In this document: one piece after another, positions 8,881-18,744 of the stretch
How positions within the stretch are numbered: the first letter of the stretch is position 1
Layout: the number at the start of each line of letters is the position of its first letter
Assembly (NCBI RefSeq): GCF_011046245.1
Contig: NZ_CP049241.1
Coordinates: 2,372,001-2,436,000 of the forward strand
Source of the DNA: Allorhizobium pseudoryzae
GTDB taxonomy: Bacteria > Pseudomonadota > Alphaproteobacteria > Rhizobiales > Rhizobiaceae
DNA length: 64,000 nt
Reading direction: 5' to 3'
Translations under genes and position numbers: made by a program
The notes under the pieces: model-generated
Told to the model about the DNA's origin: nothing
The model's database searches: none
What the model saw: only the letters and a program-made list of their open reading frames with translations

Positions 8881-9585
8881 TCAGTCTATACTGAGACGAT
8901 AGCCCACACCACGCACGGTCTGCAGGTAGACCGGGTTGGCGGGGTCATCCTCGATCTTGCGGCGCAGCCGGTTGATCTGGACGTCGATCGTCCGCTCGCC
9001 GACTTCCGCATCGTCGCCGATCAGTTCGTGGCGGGGAATGGTGTCGCCGGCCCGCAGCGCGAACAGCAGCATGATCTCCTGCTCCCGGTCCGTCAGGCGG
9101 ATCGTTTCGGCGGCGCGACGCAACTCCTTGCGGGCAATCGAAAAGGTGAAAGGGCCGAACATGATCTGGTCGATCTTCGGCGTATCCGCCTGCACGTTGC
9201 GGCGCAGGATGTTGTTGATGCGCAGAACCAGTTCGCGCGGATCGAACGGTTTTGGCAGGTAGTCGTCGGCGCCGGCCTCAAGGCCCTCGATGCGGGATTG
9301 GGCTTCGGCCCGTGCGGTCAGGAGGATGATCGGGATCGCCCGCTTTTCCCGCATCGACTGGGTGAGCGAAATACCCGTTTCGCCCGGCATCATCACGTCG
9401 AGGATGATCAGATCGAAATCGAGGCCTTCCAGCTTGCGGCGGGCTTCGGCTGCGTCGCCGGCGACCGTCACACGAAAACCCTGATCCATCAGGTAGCGAT
9501 GCAGAAGATCGCGAATGCGGGTGTCGTCATCCACCACCAGAAGGTGGGCTGCGTCATCGGAAAGGGACACGCTACCATTACCCAT
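8881..9585 (-). CDS. OmpR-family response regulator
   Basis: 234 aa. Receiver domain (about 14-128) with acidic pocket VVDDD, phospho-acceptor Asp63 in LIILDVMMPGE and Lys112 in LPKPF; C-terminal winged-helix DNA-binding domain (about 135-232) ending in TVRGVGYRLS. It lies between a MarR gene (1-bp gap) and the EnvZ-like kinase. The MarR-then-OmpR order recalls the petP-petR pair of Rhodobacter, where a MarR-type and an OmpR-type gene are also adjacent. That link is an inference; no cytochrome bc1 genes are in view here. Confidence 0.93.
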   Translation of the reverse strand: MGNGSVSLSDDAAHLLVVDDDTRIRDLLHRYLMDQGFRVTVAGDAAEARRKLEGLDFDLIILDVMMPGETGISLTQSMREKRAIPIILLTARAEAQSRIEGLEAGADDYLPKPFDPRELVLRINNILRRNVQADTPKIDQIMFGPFTFSIARKELRRAAETIRLTDREQEIMLLFALRAGDTIPRHELIGDDAEVGERTIDVQINRLRRKIEDDPANPVYLQTVRGVGYRLSID

Positions 9586-9586
9586 C

Positions 9587-10102
9587 TCAGTCGCCCTCGG
9601 TTTCGACAGTTTCCAGACCCTCTGCGCGTCCGCGCATGGCGCGCAGGAATGTCAGCACGCCTTCCCGTTGCTCCGGCGACAGATCCTGCATTGCATCGGA
9701 TATGCGGCGGGACTGAGGCTCGGACAGGGCCAGCGCCAGCTCGCGGCCGGCCAAGGTGGGATAAAGCCGCCGCTGGCGGCGATCCTTGGCGCCGGCCATC
9801 TGGCGGATATAGCCGCTATCGATCAACTGCTTCAGCACGCGGGCCAGGCTCTGCTTGGTGATCTGCAGGATTTCCAGCAGGTCCGTCACCATCATGCCCG
9901 GCTGCCGGCAAACGAAATAGACGACGCGGTGATGCGCGCGCCCCATCTCGATCTTGGCGAGAATGGCATCCGGATCGGAGACGAAATCACGATAGGCGAA
10001 AAAGAAGAGTTCGATCGTTTCAAAGTCGATCTTGCTTTCATCGACAGCCGGCATCGGCGGTAGCGCCTTCTTGACGGCTTTGGCGGTCGATCCCGATGGC
10101 AC
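9587..10102 (-). CDS. MarR-family winged-helix regulator
   Basis: 171 aa. The MarR DNA-binding core is clear: HHRVVYFVCRQPGMMVTDLL, then a recognition-helix segment ITKQSLARVLKQL and the wing KDRRQRRLYPTLAGRE. It stops 1 bp before the response regulator ATG, so it is the first gene of a three-gene operon (marR - OmpR-type regulator - kinase). Homologues beside such pairs include PetP of Rhodobacter. No ligand can be inferred. Confidence 0.9.
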   Translation of the reverse strand: MPSGSTAKAVKKALPPMPAVDESKIDFETIELFFFAYRDFVSDPDAILAKIEMGRAHHRVVYFVCRQPGMMVTDLLEILQITKQSLARVLKQLIDSGYIRQMAGAKDRRQRRLYPTLAGRELALALSEPQSRRISDAMQDLSPEQREGVLTFLRAMRGRAEGLETVETEGD

Positions 10103-10338
10103 CTGTCATTCCTTTCATGCCTTCATGCGCCAGCAACGGGTTACATCGGTCGGCTGGCGCCCGCGACGCTTGCAGTTGCGCTCTCTGATTAATCGCGAAG
10201 CGCCCCAACAATCAACCGGATTGTCAGAAAGACACACAGGGGCGGGCTTCTTTCGCATGCCGACCAGAGAGAGCCCGATGTAGGGGAACCTTTCCTGTTG
10301 CACCTCGTTGCGACGCTATTGGAATTCGGAGAGATAAC

Positions 10339-10530
10339 ATGGCCTTGGCATCGTACACGGATGATCTTCAGCTGCGCGGCGACGCACGTCAGAAATCGGT
10401 CGGGCACCCGTTGCGGCCTGTGCTGATCACGGTTTTTAGCCTGAAACTGGCCGTCGCCGCCGTTCTTCTCGGCTGCGTGTCGCTGGCGCCGCCTGTCTCG
10501 GCGCAAGGTGGATACTCCTCCGCGGACTGA
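10339..10530 (+). CDS. Small putative membrane or exported protein (63 aa)
   Basis: ATG 10339 has a good GGAGAG site 7 bases upstream. The peptide carries one hydrophobic segment (LITVFSLKLAVAAVLLGCVS, about 29-48) ending in a possible signal-peptidase context (PPVSAQGG), so it could be a short exported or anchored peptide. I know no family. It sits between the marR promoter region and the MBL-fold gene, same strand as the latter. Translation is plausible from the ribosome site and organisation but not proven. Confidence 0.45.
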   Translation: MALASYTDDLQLRGDARQKSVGHPLRPVLITVFSLKLAVAAVLLGCVSLAPPVSAQGGYSSAD

Positions 10531-10598
10531 TTTTTGCTGCGCAGCCGGACGAACGGTCTTATACCCGAAGGCCATTCTTCCCGAGACAGCGAGGCATC

Positions 10599-11246
10599 AT
10601 GGGTCAGCTTCAAGCCGGTATCATCCCGGTCACGCCATTCCAGCAAAACTGCACCATTCTGTTCGACAGCGAGACAAAGGACGCCGTGGTGGTCGATCCC
10701 GGCGGCGATGTTGCGCGCATCGTCGAGGTGCTGGGCGAGCAGGGGCTGACAGTCAGGGAAATCTGGATCACGCATGGCCATATCGATCATGCCGGTGGCG
10801 CCGACGAATTGCGTGAGGTCACGGGTGTTCCGGTCATCGGCCCGCACGAGGCCGACAAACCGCTTCTCGATATTCTCGACACCCGCGCTGCAGCTCTCGG
10901 CTTTGATATTCCCGCGCGCAAGCTGACGCCGGACCGCTGGCTGAACGAAGGAGATGTGGTCTCTCTTGGGGAGCACACCTTCGAGGTGTTCCACTGCCCC
11001 GGCCATGCGCCGGGCCATGTCATCTTTTTTAACCGCGACATGCGCTTCTGCATCATGGGCGACGTCTTGTTCAACGGCTCGATCGGTCGGACCGATTTGC
11101 CGGGCGGAAACCACCAGCAGCTTCTGGACAGCATTCGCGATAAGGTTCTGCCGCTCGGCGATGATGTGGGTTTTCTGTGCGGCCATGGGCCAGGAAGCCG
11201 GATCGGCGACGAACGCCGCAGCAATCCGTTTCTGCGCGGGCTCTGA
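10599..11246 (+). CDS. MBL-fold metallo-hydrolase (glyoxalase II / YcbL type)
   Basis: 215 aa. The metal-binding motif THGHIDHAGG is intact, with the later ligands His in FHCPGHAPGH, Asp in IMGDVLFNGSIGRTD and His in LCGHGPG. Short, single-domain members of this type (YcbL) are type II glyoxalase-like thioester hydrolases. The alternative, a persulfide dioxygenase, usually lacks the long GxxGRTD-type loop seen here. GAGG lies 4 bases before ATG 10599. It appears monocistronic, ending about 140 bp from the convergent cold-shock gene. Confidence 0.88.
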   Translation: MGQLQAGIIPVTPFQQNCTILFDSETKDAVVVDPGGDVARIVEVLGEQGLTVREIWITHGHIDHAGGADELREVTGVPVIGPHEADKPLLDILDTRAAALGFDIPARKLTPDRWLNEGDVVSLGEHTFEVFHCPGHAPGHVIFFNRDMRFCIMGDVLFNGSIGRTDLPGGNHQQLLDSIRDKVLPLGDDVGFLCGHGPGSRIGDERRSNPFLRGL

Positions 11247-11332
11247 AGGCGCGGACGGGGGCGGGCCAGAAAGGTTCCCCCCGGCAACAGAAAGACATCG
11301 CCGTGCCGGTGGATACGACGTGGCATACGAAT

Positions 11333-11357
11333 AAAAAAACCCGGCAAGACTGCCGGG
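11333..11357 (-). terminator. Rho-independent terminator of the cold-shock gene
   Basis: On the minus strand CCCGGCA and TGCCGGG form a 7-bp stem with a 4-base loop (11340-11357), followed by seven T (11333-11339). It lies about 30 bp past the csp stop codon. Confidence 0.92.
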
Positions 11358-11387
11358 CTTCAACTCGAAAAGAAAGACGTAAAGGGA

Positions 11388-11603
11388 TCAGCCGGCAATC
11401 TGCAGATTGACTGCCTTCGGGCCCTTGCCGCGACGATCCGGTTCCGTGTCGAAGCTTACTTTCTGGTTTTCTGAGAGACCGGACAGGCCGGAAGCCTGGA
11501 CGGCAGAAATATGGACGAAGATATCGGCTCCGCCATTATCAGGCTTGATAAAGCCGAAGCCCTTGTCGGTGTTGAAGAATTTTACAGTGCCAGTCTCGGC
11601 CAT
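11388..11603 (-). CDS. Cold-shock domain protein (CspA family)
   Basis: 71 aa, one cold-shock OB-fold domain. Both RNA-binding motifs are present: RNP1 as KGFGFIKP and RNP2 as IFVHISAV. Such proteins melt RNA secondary structure and act as transcription antiterminators or RNA chaperones. It is flanked downstream by a clear terminator and upstream by about 450 bp without genes, room for the long structured 5' leader usual in csp genes. Which of the several rhizobial Csp paralogues this is cannot be told. Confidence 0.95.
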   Translation of the reverse strand: MAETGTVKFFNTDKGFGFIKPDNGGADIFVHISAVQASGLSGLSENQKVSFDTEPDRRGKGPKAVNLQIAG

Positions 11604-12049
11604 GCATCAGGTCCTTTTTCCTCTGTCCGTGTTCAGCGGCGGACAGCATCACGATGTTGCCCACGAGGGGCAGGCGGCAGGCATTTCGAAAATGGAGGAA
11701 AGGGGCCCGTATTACCGCGTGGGATGAGAGAAGCCATCATGCCGATTTTTCTTCCTTCGTTCCCCCGCTCGGAAGTTTTGGCGCTTCCGAAACGCTTATT
11801 ATAGCTCTTCCCATGCTCGCAAATTGCCCGAACATCCACAGAGTGCTGTGTTTATCGAAAATTGGCAAGAAAAAGTTTTCTAACCTTGAGCCCTAGACAG
11901 CGAAAAGATGTAAAGGCGGCCTGCAACACGATGGTTTTGGCGAAAATGCCGAGCCTTGGCACTCCTATGGGTGCCGAAATCTCGACCCCTGGTTGTCTGT
12001 CGACGCTCTCAGGCCGGCTGCCGAAGGTCGGTTTTTGATCGGCAGCTAT
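11604..12049. other. Gene-free region upstream of csp
   Basis: 446 bp with no convincing reading frame, expected to hold the csp promoter and 5' leader on the minus strand. AT-rich stretches occur around 11790-11890. Near 12017-12047 there is an inverted repeat GCTGCCGA ... TCGGCAGC close to the end of the EamA gene. I could not assign a specific thermosensor fold. Confidence 0.4.
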
Positions 12050-12940
12050 CTAATAGGTAGAGTTTCGCCGTTTCAGCAGTTCAGGCACCAGTTCGACCGT
12101 CAACATCGCAAGTAAGATCAGCGCACAGCCAAAATAACCTGCTGCCGGCAAGGTTTCGCCAAGCAACGCTGCGCCGAAAAAGGCACCGAACAAGGCTTCC
12201 GATGACAAAAAGATCGCGGCCTGCGGAGCCGTCGTGTAACGCTGGCCGATAACCTGCAGCACAAAAGCAAGTCCTGACGATATGAGGCCGACGTAGAGAA
12301 TTTCGCCGAGCGAATTTTCGATCGCCGCAAGCGAGACGGGTTCCCACGCCATGCCAAAGGCGATGGAGAGCAGGGCGCAGGTGGCAAACTGCGTGGCGGA
12401 CAGCGCAAGCGGCCGAGCGGAGCGGGCGACGAAGCGGCCGGCGAGCACGATCTGCAGGGCCCAGAACACCGCGCAGGTGACGCTCCACAGATCTCCCGTC
12501 GACATGGCGGTGAGGGAGCCGCCGCTCAAGAGGAAGATACCGGAAAGTGCAATCAGCGCCACCGGCCAGATGATCCAGTGCGGTGCCTGACGGAACAACA
12601 GCACGGAGATGACCGGCACGAAGACGACGTAGAGACCGGTCAGGAAAGCGGAGTTCGTCACCGTCGTGGTGGTGAGCCCGATCTGCTGGGTGATCGCGCC
12701 ACCGAAGAGCGCCGTGCCCACAAGAATAAAGGCAAGCAGGTCCATTCGGCGCGGGGGCGAGCCTTGGCGTTTCTGCTCCAGAAGAGCAAAGGGGAGAACG
12801 GCGATCGCGGCGATGGCAAACCGCAGGCCGACGAACCAGAAGGGGCCGATTGAATCCATGGCGGTCGCCTGAGCGACGAAACCGCCACCCCAGATGGCGG
12901 CGGCCAGCAGCAAAACAAGGTTCGCCTGGAGGCGGGTCAT
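12050..12940 (-). CDS. EamA/DMT-superfamily transporter
   Basis: 296 aa, about ten hydrophobic segments arranged as two EamA repeats (about 5-140 and 150-285). The first repeat begins LLLAAAIWGGGFVAQA, the usual N-terminal EamA pattern. Members export amino acids, metabolites or drugs; the substrate cannot be read from sequence. It appears to be a single-gene unit on the minus strand. Confidence 0.88.
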   Translation of the reverse strand: MTRLQANLVLLLAAAIWGGGFVAQATAMDSIGPFWFVGLRFAIAAIAVLPFALLEQKRQGSPPRRMDLLAFILVGTALFGGAITQQIGLTTTTVTNSAFLTGLYVVFVPVISVLLFRQAPHWIIWPVALIALSGIFLLSGGSLTAMSTGDLWSVTCAVFWALQIVLAGRFVARSARPLALSATQFATCALLSIAFGMAWEPVSLAAIENSLGEILYVGLISSGLAFVLQVIGQRYTTAPQAAIFLSSEALFGAFFGAALLGETLPAAGYFGCALILLAMLTVELVPELLKRRNSTY

Positions 12941-13046
12941 AAGGTCGGTCCTTGCGGAAGGGGGCGCTCAAACGGCAGGTGCGCCCCTCTATCAGCAGAC
13001 CCGCATCGTCGCAAGCCGAGGCCTGGTCCGCAGACCGCCGCTCAGG

Positions 13047-13382
13047 TCAGGAGCGGCTGATGCGGCCGCCATGGCTGCGCGCACGGTCTTCGGCGCTCAG
13101 CGACTGGCGGAAACTGCGCCGCCAGAGGCCTGCAGCTGCAATTGAGAAGGTCAGGATCAGCCCGCCATAAAGGACGCGCTGATCCGGCGTCGGCGTGCGG
13201 TCGAGGAGCAATTGCGGAGTGACCACTTCGGACCAGGTGCGGATCTCCGCTGCACCGGCGGTATCGACAAGCACCAGCATCATGACGGCGCAGGCCGCCA
13301 ATGCGGTGATGGCAACCCACAGACTGATGCCCTTGCGACGGAAACGCAGACGCGTTGTCGTTTCTTCATCATCCAGGAACAT
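13047..13382 (-). CDS. Hypothetical two-helix membrane protein
   Basis: 111 aa. Two hydrophobic segments (LWVAITALAACAVMMLVLVD, about 21-40, and VLYGGLILTFSIAAAGLWR, about 70-88) separate a short periplasmic or cytoplasmic loop; the C-terminus is Arg/Ser-rich. I do not recognise the family. It lies 106 bp upstream of the EamA gene on the same strand; a shared transcript is possible but not shown. Confidence 0.6.
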   Translation of the reverse strand: MFLDDEETTTRLRFRRKGISLWVAITALAACAVMMLVLVDTAGAAEIRTWSEVVTPQLLLDRTPTPDQRVLYGGLILTFSIAAAGLWRRSFRQSLSAEDRARSHGGRISRS

Positions 13383-14898
<1,516 letters not shown>

Positions 14899-14919
14899 GC
14901 ATTCGCATTCCTGATGTTG

Positions 14920-14951
14920 GAAAGGGCTCGTCAGCGATGGCGGGCCCTTTC
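14920..14951 (+). terminator. Terminator-like hairpin after aatA
   Basis: GAAAGGGCTCG (14920-14930) and CGGGCCCTTTC (14941-14951) form a long near-perfect stem about 20 bp after the aatA stop. The T tract is short (only the TTTC within the stem), so termination efficiency is uncertain. Confidence 0.65.
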
Positions 14952-15005
14952 GCCGTTCTTTGGGCGTCGTTGACGGTCGAAGGTCGCGGGCGTACACTTG
15001 TCGGC

Positions 15006-15278
15006 ATGAAAACTGTGTCTATCGCCGAAGCTCAAGACCGTTTTGACGAACTCGCCCAGCAAGTCGAGAAGGGCGAGACCGTGACCGTCACGCGTGATGG
15101 CCGACCGGTGTTCGATATTGTGCCGCGTGAAGGCGTGGCACAGAAGAAGGGCGGGATCGACTGGGAAGCGGGTCAGGCCTATCTCCGCTCGATCGGAATA
15201 AAGGATCCGTTTCCCTACATCGCAGATGATTTTGATGATCCTCTGCCCGAGGATTTTCTTCTGCGACCATTGCCTTGA
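15006..15278 (+). CDS. Type II antitoxin, Phd/YefM family
   Basis: 90 aa from ATG 15006; longer upstream frames lack family sequence. The N-terminal Phd/YefM DNA-binding fold is recognisable (TVSIAEAQDRFDELAQQVEKG followed by TVTVTRDGRPVFDIVP). The acidic, Pro-rich C-terminus (DDFDDPLPEDF) is the usual toxin-neutralising tail. It is 3 bp upstream of a PIN-domain toxin on the same strand. It should bind its own promoter and hold the PIN ribonuclease inactive. Confidence 0.88.
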   Translation: MKTVSIAEAQDRFDELAQQVEKGETVTVTRDGRPVFDIVPREGVAQKKGGIDWEAGQAYLRSIGIKDPFPYIADDFDDPLPEDFLLRPLP

Positions 15279-15281
15279 GCA

Positions 15282-15668
15282 ATGGCTGTTCTCCTCGACA
15301 CCCACATAGTCATTGCGTTCTTGCGAAATTCGTTTCGCACGCAGTTTCCGCAGGTACACCGGCTTCTGGAAGGATCAGCGGCAGATGGTTATGTCAGCGT
15401 AGCCAGCCTTTGGGAGATCGCGATCAAGCATAGATTGGGTAAGCTGGACATCGACGTGCCTCTTGAACGCATGCCGGACAGCTTGACCGCCAGCGGCCTG
15501 ACGATCCTGCCGATCGAAATCCCCCACGTCCTCACTGCCGCCGATCCGGAGCCGCCGACGCGCGATCCCTTCGACCGGCTTCTGCTGGCGCAGTGCCAGG
15601 TCGAAGGGCTGCAGCTCGTGACCATCGACCGGGCGCTGGTCGAGCATCCGCTGGCGTTCCGGTTCTGA
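15282..15668 (+). CDS. Type II toxin, PIN-domain ribonuclease (VapC-like)
   Basis: 128 aa PIN domain. The acidic Mg2+-binding residues are visible: Asp in VLLDTHIVI, Glu in VASLWEIAIKHRLGKL, and Asp in PPTRDPFDRLLLAQC and ITIDRAL-like VTIDRALV. The SLWEIAIKHRLGKL block is typical of the Phd-associated VapC/PIN_VapC subgroup. A full active site suggests an active toxin. An inverted repeat (GGTTCTG 15661-15667 / CAGAACC 15682-15688) spans the stop codon and may end transcription. Confidence 0.9.
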   Translation: MAVLLDTHIVIAFLRNSFRTQFPQVHRLLEGSAADGYVSVASLWEIAIKHRLGKLDIDVPLERMPDSLTASGLTILPIEIPHVLTAADPEPPTRDPFDRLLLAQCQVEGLQLVTIDRALVEHPLAFRF

Positions 15669-15699
15669 CCCTGTTCGGGGCCAGAACCGATGCCAGGGA

Positions 15700-16923
15700 T
15701 CAGGCCTTGGTCAGCTTCACGATGGTGGAGCCGCCGCCGCCGCGCTGTTCGGTGACGGCGTAGACGGCGCCGTCCGGTCCGACCTTCACGTCCCGAATGC
15801 GCGCCTCGAGCGGCACGCGCTCCTCGTGTTTCACCCGGTCGTTTTCCATGTGCAAAACGACAACGCCTTGGGACACGAGACCGCCGACAAGCAGCGCGCC
15901 CTTCCATTCGGGAATGGCATCGCCATCGTAATAGGCCATGCCTGAGGGGGCGATCACCGGGTCCCAGTAATAGACGGGCTGCTCTGTGTTGGACATCTTG
16001 GTAATGCCCTGGCCAACCGGGGCGCCGCTATATTCGACACCGTAGGTGACCTCCGGCCAGCCATAGTTCTTGCCTGCCAGTGGCAGGTTCAACTCGTCAC
16101 CGCCGCGGGGCCCGTGTTCCACCGTCCAGAGCCGTCCCTCGCCATCGATGGTCGCGGATTGCAGGTTGCGGTGGCCGAGCGACCAGATTTCCGGCTGCGC
16201 ATTGTTCTGGCCGATAAACGGGTTGCCCTCGAAGGGCTCGCCCTGCTGGGTAATTCGGAAGATCTTGCCGAGGCCGCTGTCGAGATCCTGCGCTTGGACA
16301 CGCGGCTCCCGGTCGGAGCGCTCTCCGACCGTCACGTAGAGTTCCCCCTGAGGTCCGAAGGCGAGGCGGGAGCCGAAATGCTTGTTGCCGTCATAGCTCG
16401 GCATCTGGCGGAAGATCACCTCGACATTGTCCAGTTGTCCGCCGCCATTTTCATTCGGCACCAGTTTGGCGGAGGCGACCGAGGTGCCGTTGCCGTCTTC
16501 ACGCTCCTCCGAGAAGGAGAAGAAGATGCGGCCGGTTTCTGGATAATCCGGCGCCAAAGCGACGTCGAGCAGACCGCCCTGGCCGTTTGCCAGCACTTTC
16601 GGGACGCCACTGATGGCAGGGCCGGCCTCACCCTCTTCGGAGATGATGTGCATCGCGCCCTGCTTCGCCGTCACCAGCATGCGGCCATCGGGCAGGAACT
16701 CCATGGCCCAGAGATGCGGCAGTCCTTCGGCCACGGTCTCGCGCTTGATTTCCGGCATCGTTGCCGGCTGCGGGGCGCGCGTCTGGTTGGCGAAGGCCGG
16801 CTCCTGGCTCGGCGCATTCGGCGCGCCGCGCTCGGCGGGCTGGCCCGCCTGCTGGGCGAGCGCCGGAAGCGCCAGGGTTGCCGACAGGATGGTGCTGGCA
16901 AGGATAGATGGCAGTCGTGTCAT
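15700..16923 (-). CDS. PQQ-dependent aldose sugar dehydrogenase (YliI/Gdh type), exported
   Basis: 407 aa from ATG 16923, where a Sec signal peptide begins (MTRLPSILASTILSATLALP, cleavage near ALAQQ). A Gln/Pro/Ala-rich linker precedes the six-bladed propeller of the GSDH family (about residues 50-405). Typical pieces include HLWAMEFLPDGRMLV, GGLLDVALAPDYPETG, WSLGHRNLQ and WTVEHGPRGGDELN. These soluble periplasmic enzymes oxidise aldoses with PQQ. No PQQ synthesis genes are in the window. The stop lies about 30 bp from the convergent PIN toxin gene. Confidence 0.88.
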   Translation of the reverse strand: MTRLPSILASTILSATLALPALAQQAGQPAERGAPNAPSQEPAFANQTRAPQPATMPEIKRETVAEGLPHLWAMEFLPDGRMLVTAKQGAMHIISEEGEAGPAISGVPKVLANGQGGLLDVALAPDYPETGRIFFSFSEEREDGNGTSVASAKLVPNENGGGQLDNVEVIFRQMPSYDGNKHFGSRLAFGPQGELYVTVGERSDREPRVQAQDLDSGLGKIFRITQQGEPFEGNPFIGQNNAQPEIWSLGHRNLQSATIDGEGRLWTVEHGPRGGDELNLPLAGKNYGWPEVTYGVEYSGAPVGQGITKMSNTEQPVYYWDPVIAPSGMAYYDGDAIPEWKGALLVGGLVSQGVVVLHMENDRVKHEERVPLEARIRDVKVGPDGAVYAVTEQRGGGGSTIVKLTKA

Positions 16924-17133
16924 GAGCTTCTCCCGAAATCTGTGCGACCCGTCCTGGGTGCGCGACGCATCCGGCCGCCTCTGGCGACCCTCCAATCAGG
17001 GATGTAGGGCAAGAGCCGAGCACTTGCCGCCGGTCACTACTTCAAGTTTGCTTTATCGACAGTTGATCTTCGCTGTAACGTCGCTGCCATGCCGATTGCA
17101 AGCCTGGCATCAGCCTCCTGACAGTCTCCTGTT

Positions 17134-18231
17134 TCAAAGGCCGAGCAAGGTCAGGACCACGAAAGTGGCAAACAGCACGAAATGCGTCATGCCTTCGATG
17201 GCATTCGTTTCCCCGTCGTTGAGGTTGATGGCCGCAGCAATCAGCGTGATCGTCACCATCACCGTCTGGACGGGCGTCATCGCCATGATGAAGGGCTGTC
17301 CGGTGTAAAGCGCGATCGCTTCCATTACCGGCACGGTGAGGATGACGGTGGAGAGGGAGGCGCCCATCGCGACGTTGACGACGGCCTGCATGCGATTGCG
17401 CAGAGCGGCCCGCAGCGCCGTCAGAATTTCCGGTGCGGCGGAAATCGCCGCGACGATCACCGCCATCAGGGCCGGCGGCGCACCGGTTCCCTCCAGTCCG
17501 GTGCCGATAAAGGCCGACATGAATTCCGCCAGGAGGCCAATCAGCGCAACGCCGATGAGGATGATGGTGATCGAGGCAGCCGTGGACCCGTGCTGTGGCG
17601 CCGGCTGGGCCGGGCCGCCTGCCGCCGCCTGTGTCTGTCTTGGATAGCTGTAGGAAAAGAAATAGCTGTGGGCGCCAACCTGCATGCGCAGGAACAGACC
17701 GTAGAGCGCGATCATCGCGACAATGGTGAAGGCGGAATAATAGTGCCAGCGATCCTTTGGGACGAATTCCGGCACCACCATAGAGATGCCCATGGCGGTC
17801 AAGATCATCACGCCATAGGTCTTGCCGGAATTGTCATTATACGGTTGTTCGCCGTGGCGCAGGCCGCCGAGAAGTGCAGCAAGCCCCAGGATGCCGTTGA
17901 TATCCAGCATCACGGCGGAGTAGATCGTGTCGCGCACCAGCGTCGGGGAGTTGCTGCTGTTCATCAGGATGGCCAGGATCAGCACCTCCACCGCGACCGC
18001 CGAGAGCGTGAGGATCATCGTGCCATACGGGTCCCCCACCTTGTGGGCGAGGACCTCCGCGTGATGCGCAACGCGGGTCGAGGTCAACACGATCACGCCG
18101 ATGAGGAGGGCTGCGGCTATCAAGGCCGCCACCTGTCCGGCGGCGAGAACGGGATGTTCGGTGAAAAACGCGAGCCCCGCCGCCAGCATCGCCACCAGAA
18201 GAAACTTTTCCCGTTTGATGACTGATGGCAT
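17134..18231 (-). CDS. chaA: Calcium/sodium:proton antiporter, ChaA type
   Basis: 365 aa, about eleven hydrophobic segments in two Na/Ca-exchanger repeats. Conserved acidic motifs typical of cation exchangers are visible in GDPYGTMILTLSAVAVEV (first repeat) and in AAISAAPEILTALRAALRNR (second repeat). ChaA removes Ca2+ or Na+ in exchange for protons, notably at alkaline pH. It appears monocistronic. Confidence 0.88.
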   Translation of the reverse strand: MPSVIKREKFLLVAMLAAGLAFFTEHPVLAAGQVAALIAAALLIGVIVLTSTRVAHHAEVLAHKVGDPYGTMILTLSAVAVEVLILAILMNSSNSPTLVRDTIYSAVMLDINGILGLAALLGGLRHGEQPYNDNSGKTYGVMILTAMGISMVVPEFVPKDRWHYYSAFTIVAMIALYGLFLRMQVGAHSYFFSYSYPRQTQAAAGGPAQPAPQHGSTAASITIILIGVALIGLLAEFMSAFIGTGLEGTGAPPALMAVIVAAISAAPEILTALRAALRNRMQAVVNVAMGASLSTVILTVPVMEAIALYTGQPFIMAMTPVQTVMVTITLIAAAINLNDGETNAIEGMTHFVLFATFVVLTLLGL

Positions 18232-18445
18232 TCTCTATCCCGCGCGTTCGTGTGGAGGGGCCATTTAAGGCGCTTCACGACACTATCAAGTTTCCGCGAT
18301 GGCGGCAGTCAATCGGTAAGCGCCTGATCGATCCACGCTTTGTCGAATGACCGATCCGGACGCGACGGAACCGAAGGCCGGGCTTGCGAATTGCGTCAGC
18401 GGACGGGCGAGCGCCAAAAGCCAGAAGACCAACAGGAGGAATTCC

Positions 18446-18709
18446 ATGACCAAGGTGACCTACAAGATCGTGCAGCATGATGGCGGCTGGGCGTACCGGG
18501 TGGACGACGTGTTTTCCGAAACCTTTCCCACGCATGACGATGCGCTCGCCGCAGCGCGGATCGCCGCGGCCGAACAGCAGGTCGGCGGCGAGCCGGAAGA
18601 GATTAGCTGGCAGGATTCGACCGGCAAATGGCATGTCGAACACAGCGATGGCGGAGACAGGCCGGAAGCCGAAGTGGTGGATGATGCCACGGGCGCGGCA
18701 TCCCGCTGA
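18446..18709 (+). CDS. DUF2188-type small protein
   Basis: 87 aa. ATG 18446 has a strong AGGAGGA site 7 bases upstream. The sequence (YKIVQHDGGWAYRVDDVFSE, then THDDALAAARIAAAEQQ) matches the DUF2188 pattern of a short beta-hairpin followed by an Ala-rich helix. Function unknown. Stand-alone, convergent with the hydroxylase gene. Confidence 0.8.
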   Translation: MTKVTYKIVQHDGGWAYRVDDVFSETFPTHDDALAAARIAAAEQQVGGEPEEISWQDSTGKWHVEHSDGGDRPEAEVVDDATGAASR

Positions 18710-18744
18710 GATCGACTGTCTTCCTCGGGCCCCGGCGCCTTGCA

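Noticed and set aside
12017..12047. Terminator for the EamA gene
   Set aside because: The inverted repeat lacks a T tract in the minus-strand direction, so it is not supported as a terminator.
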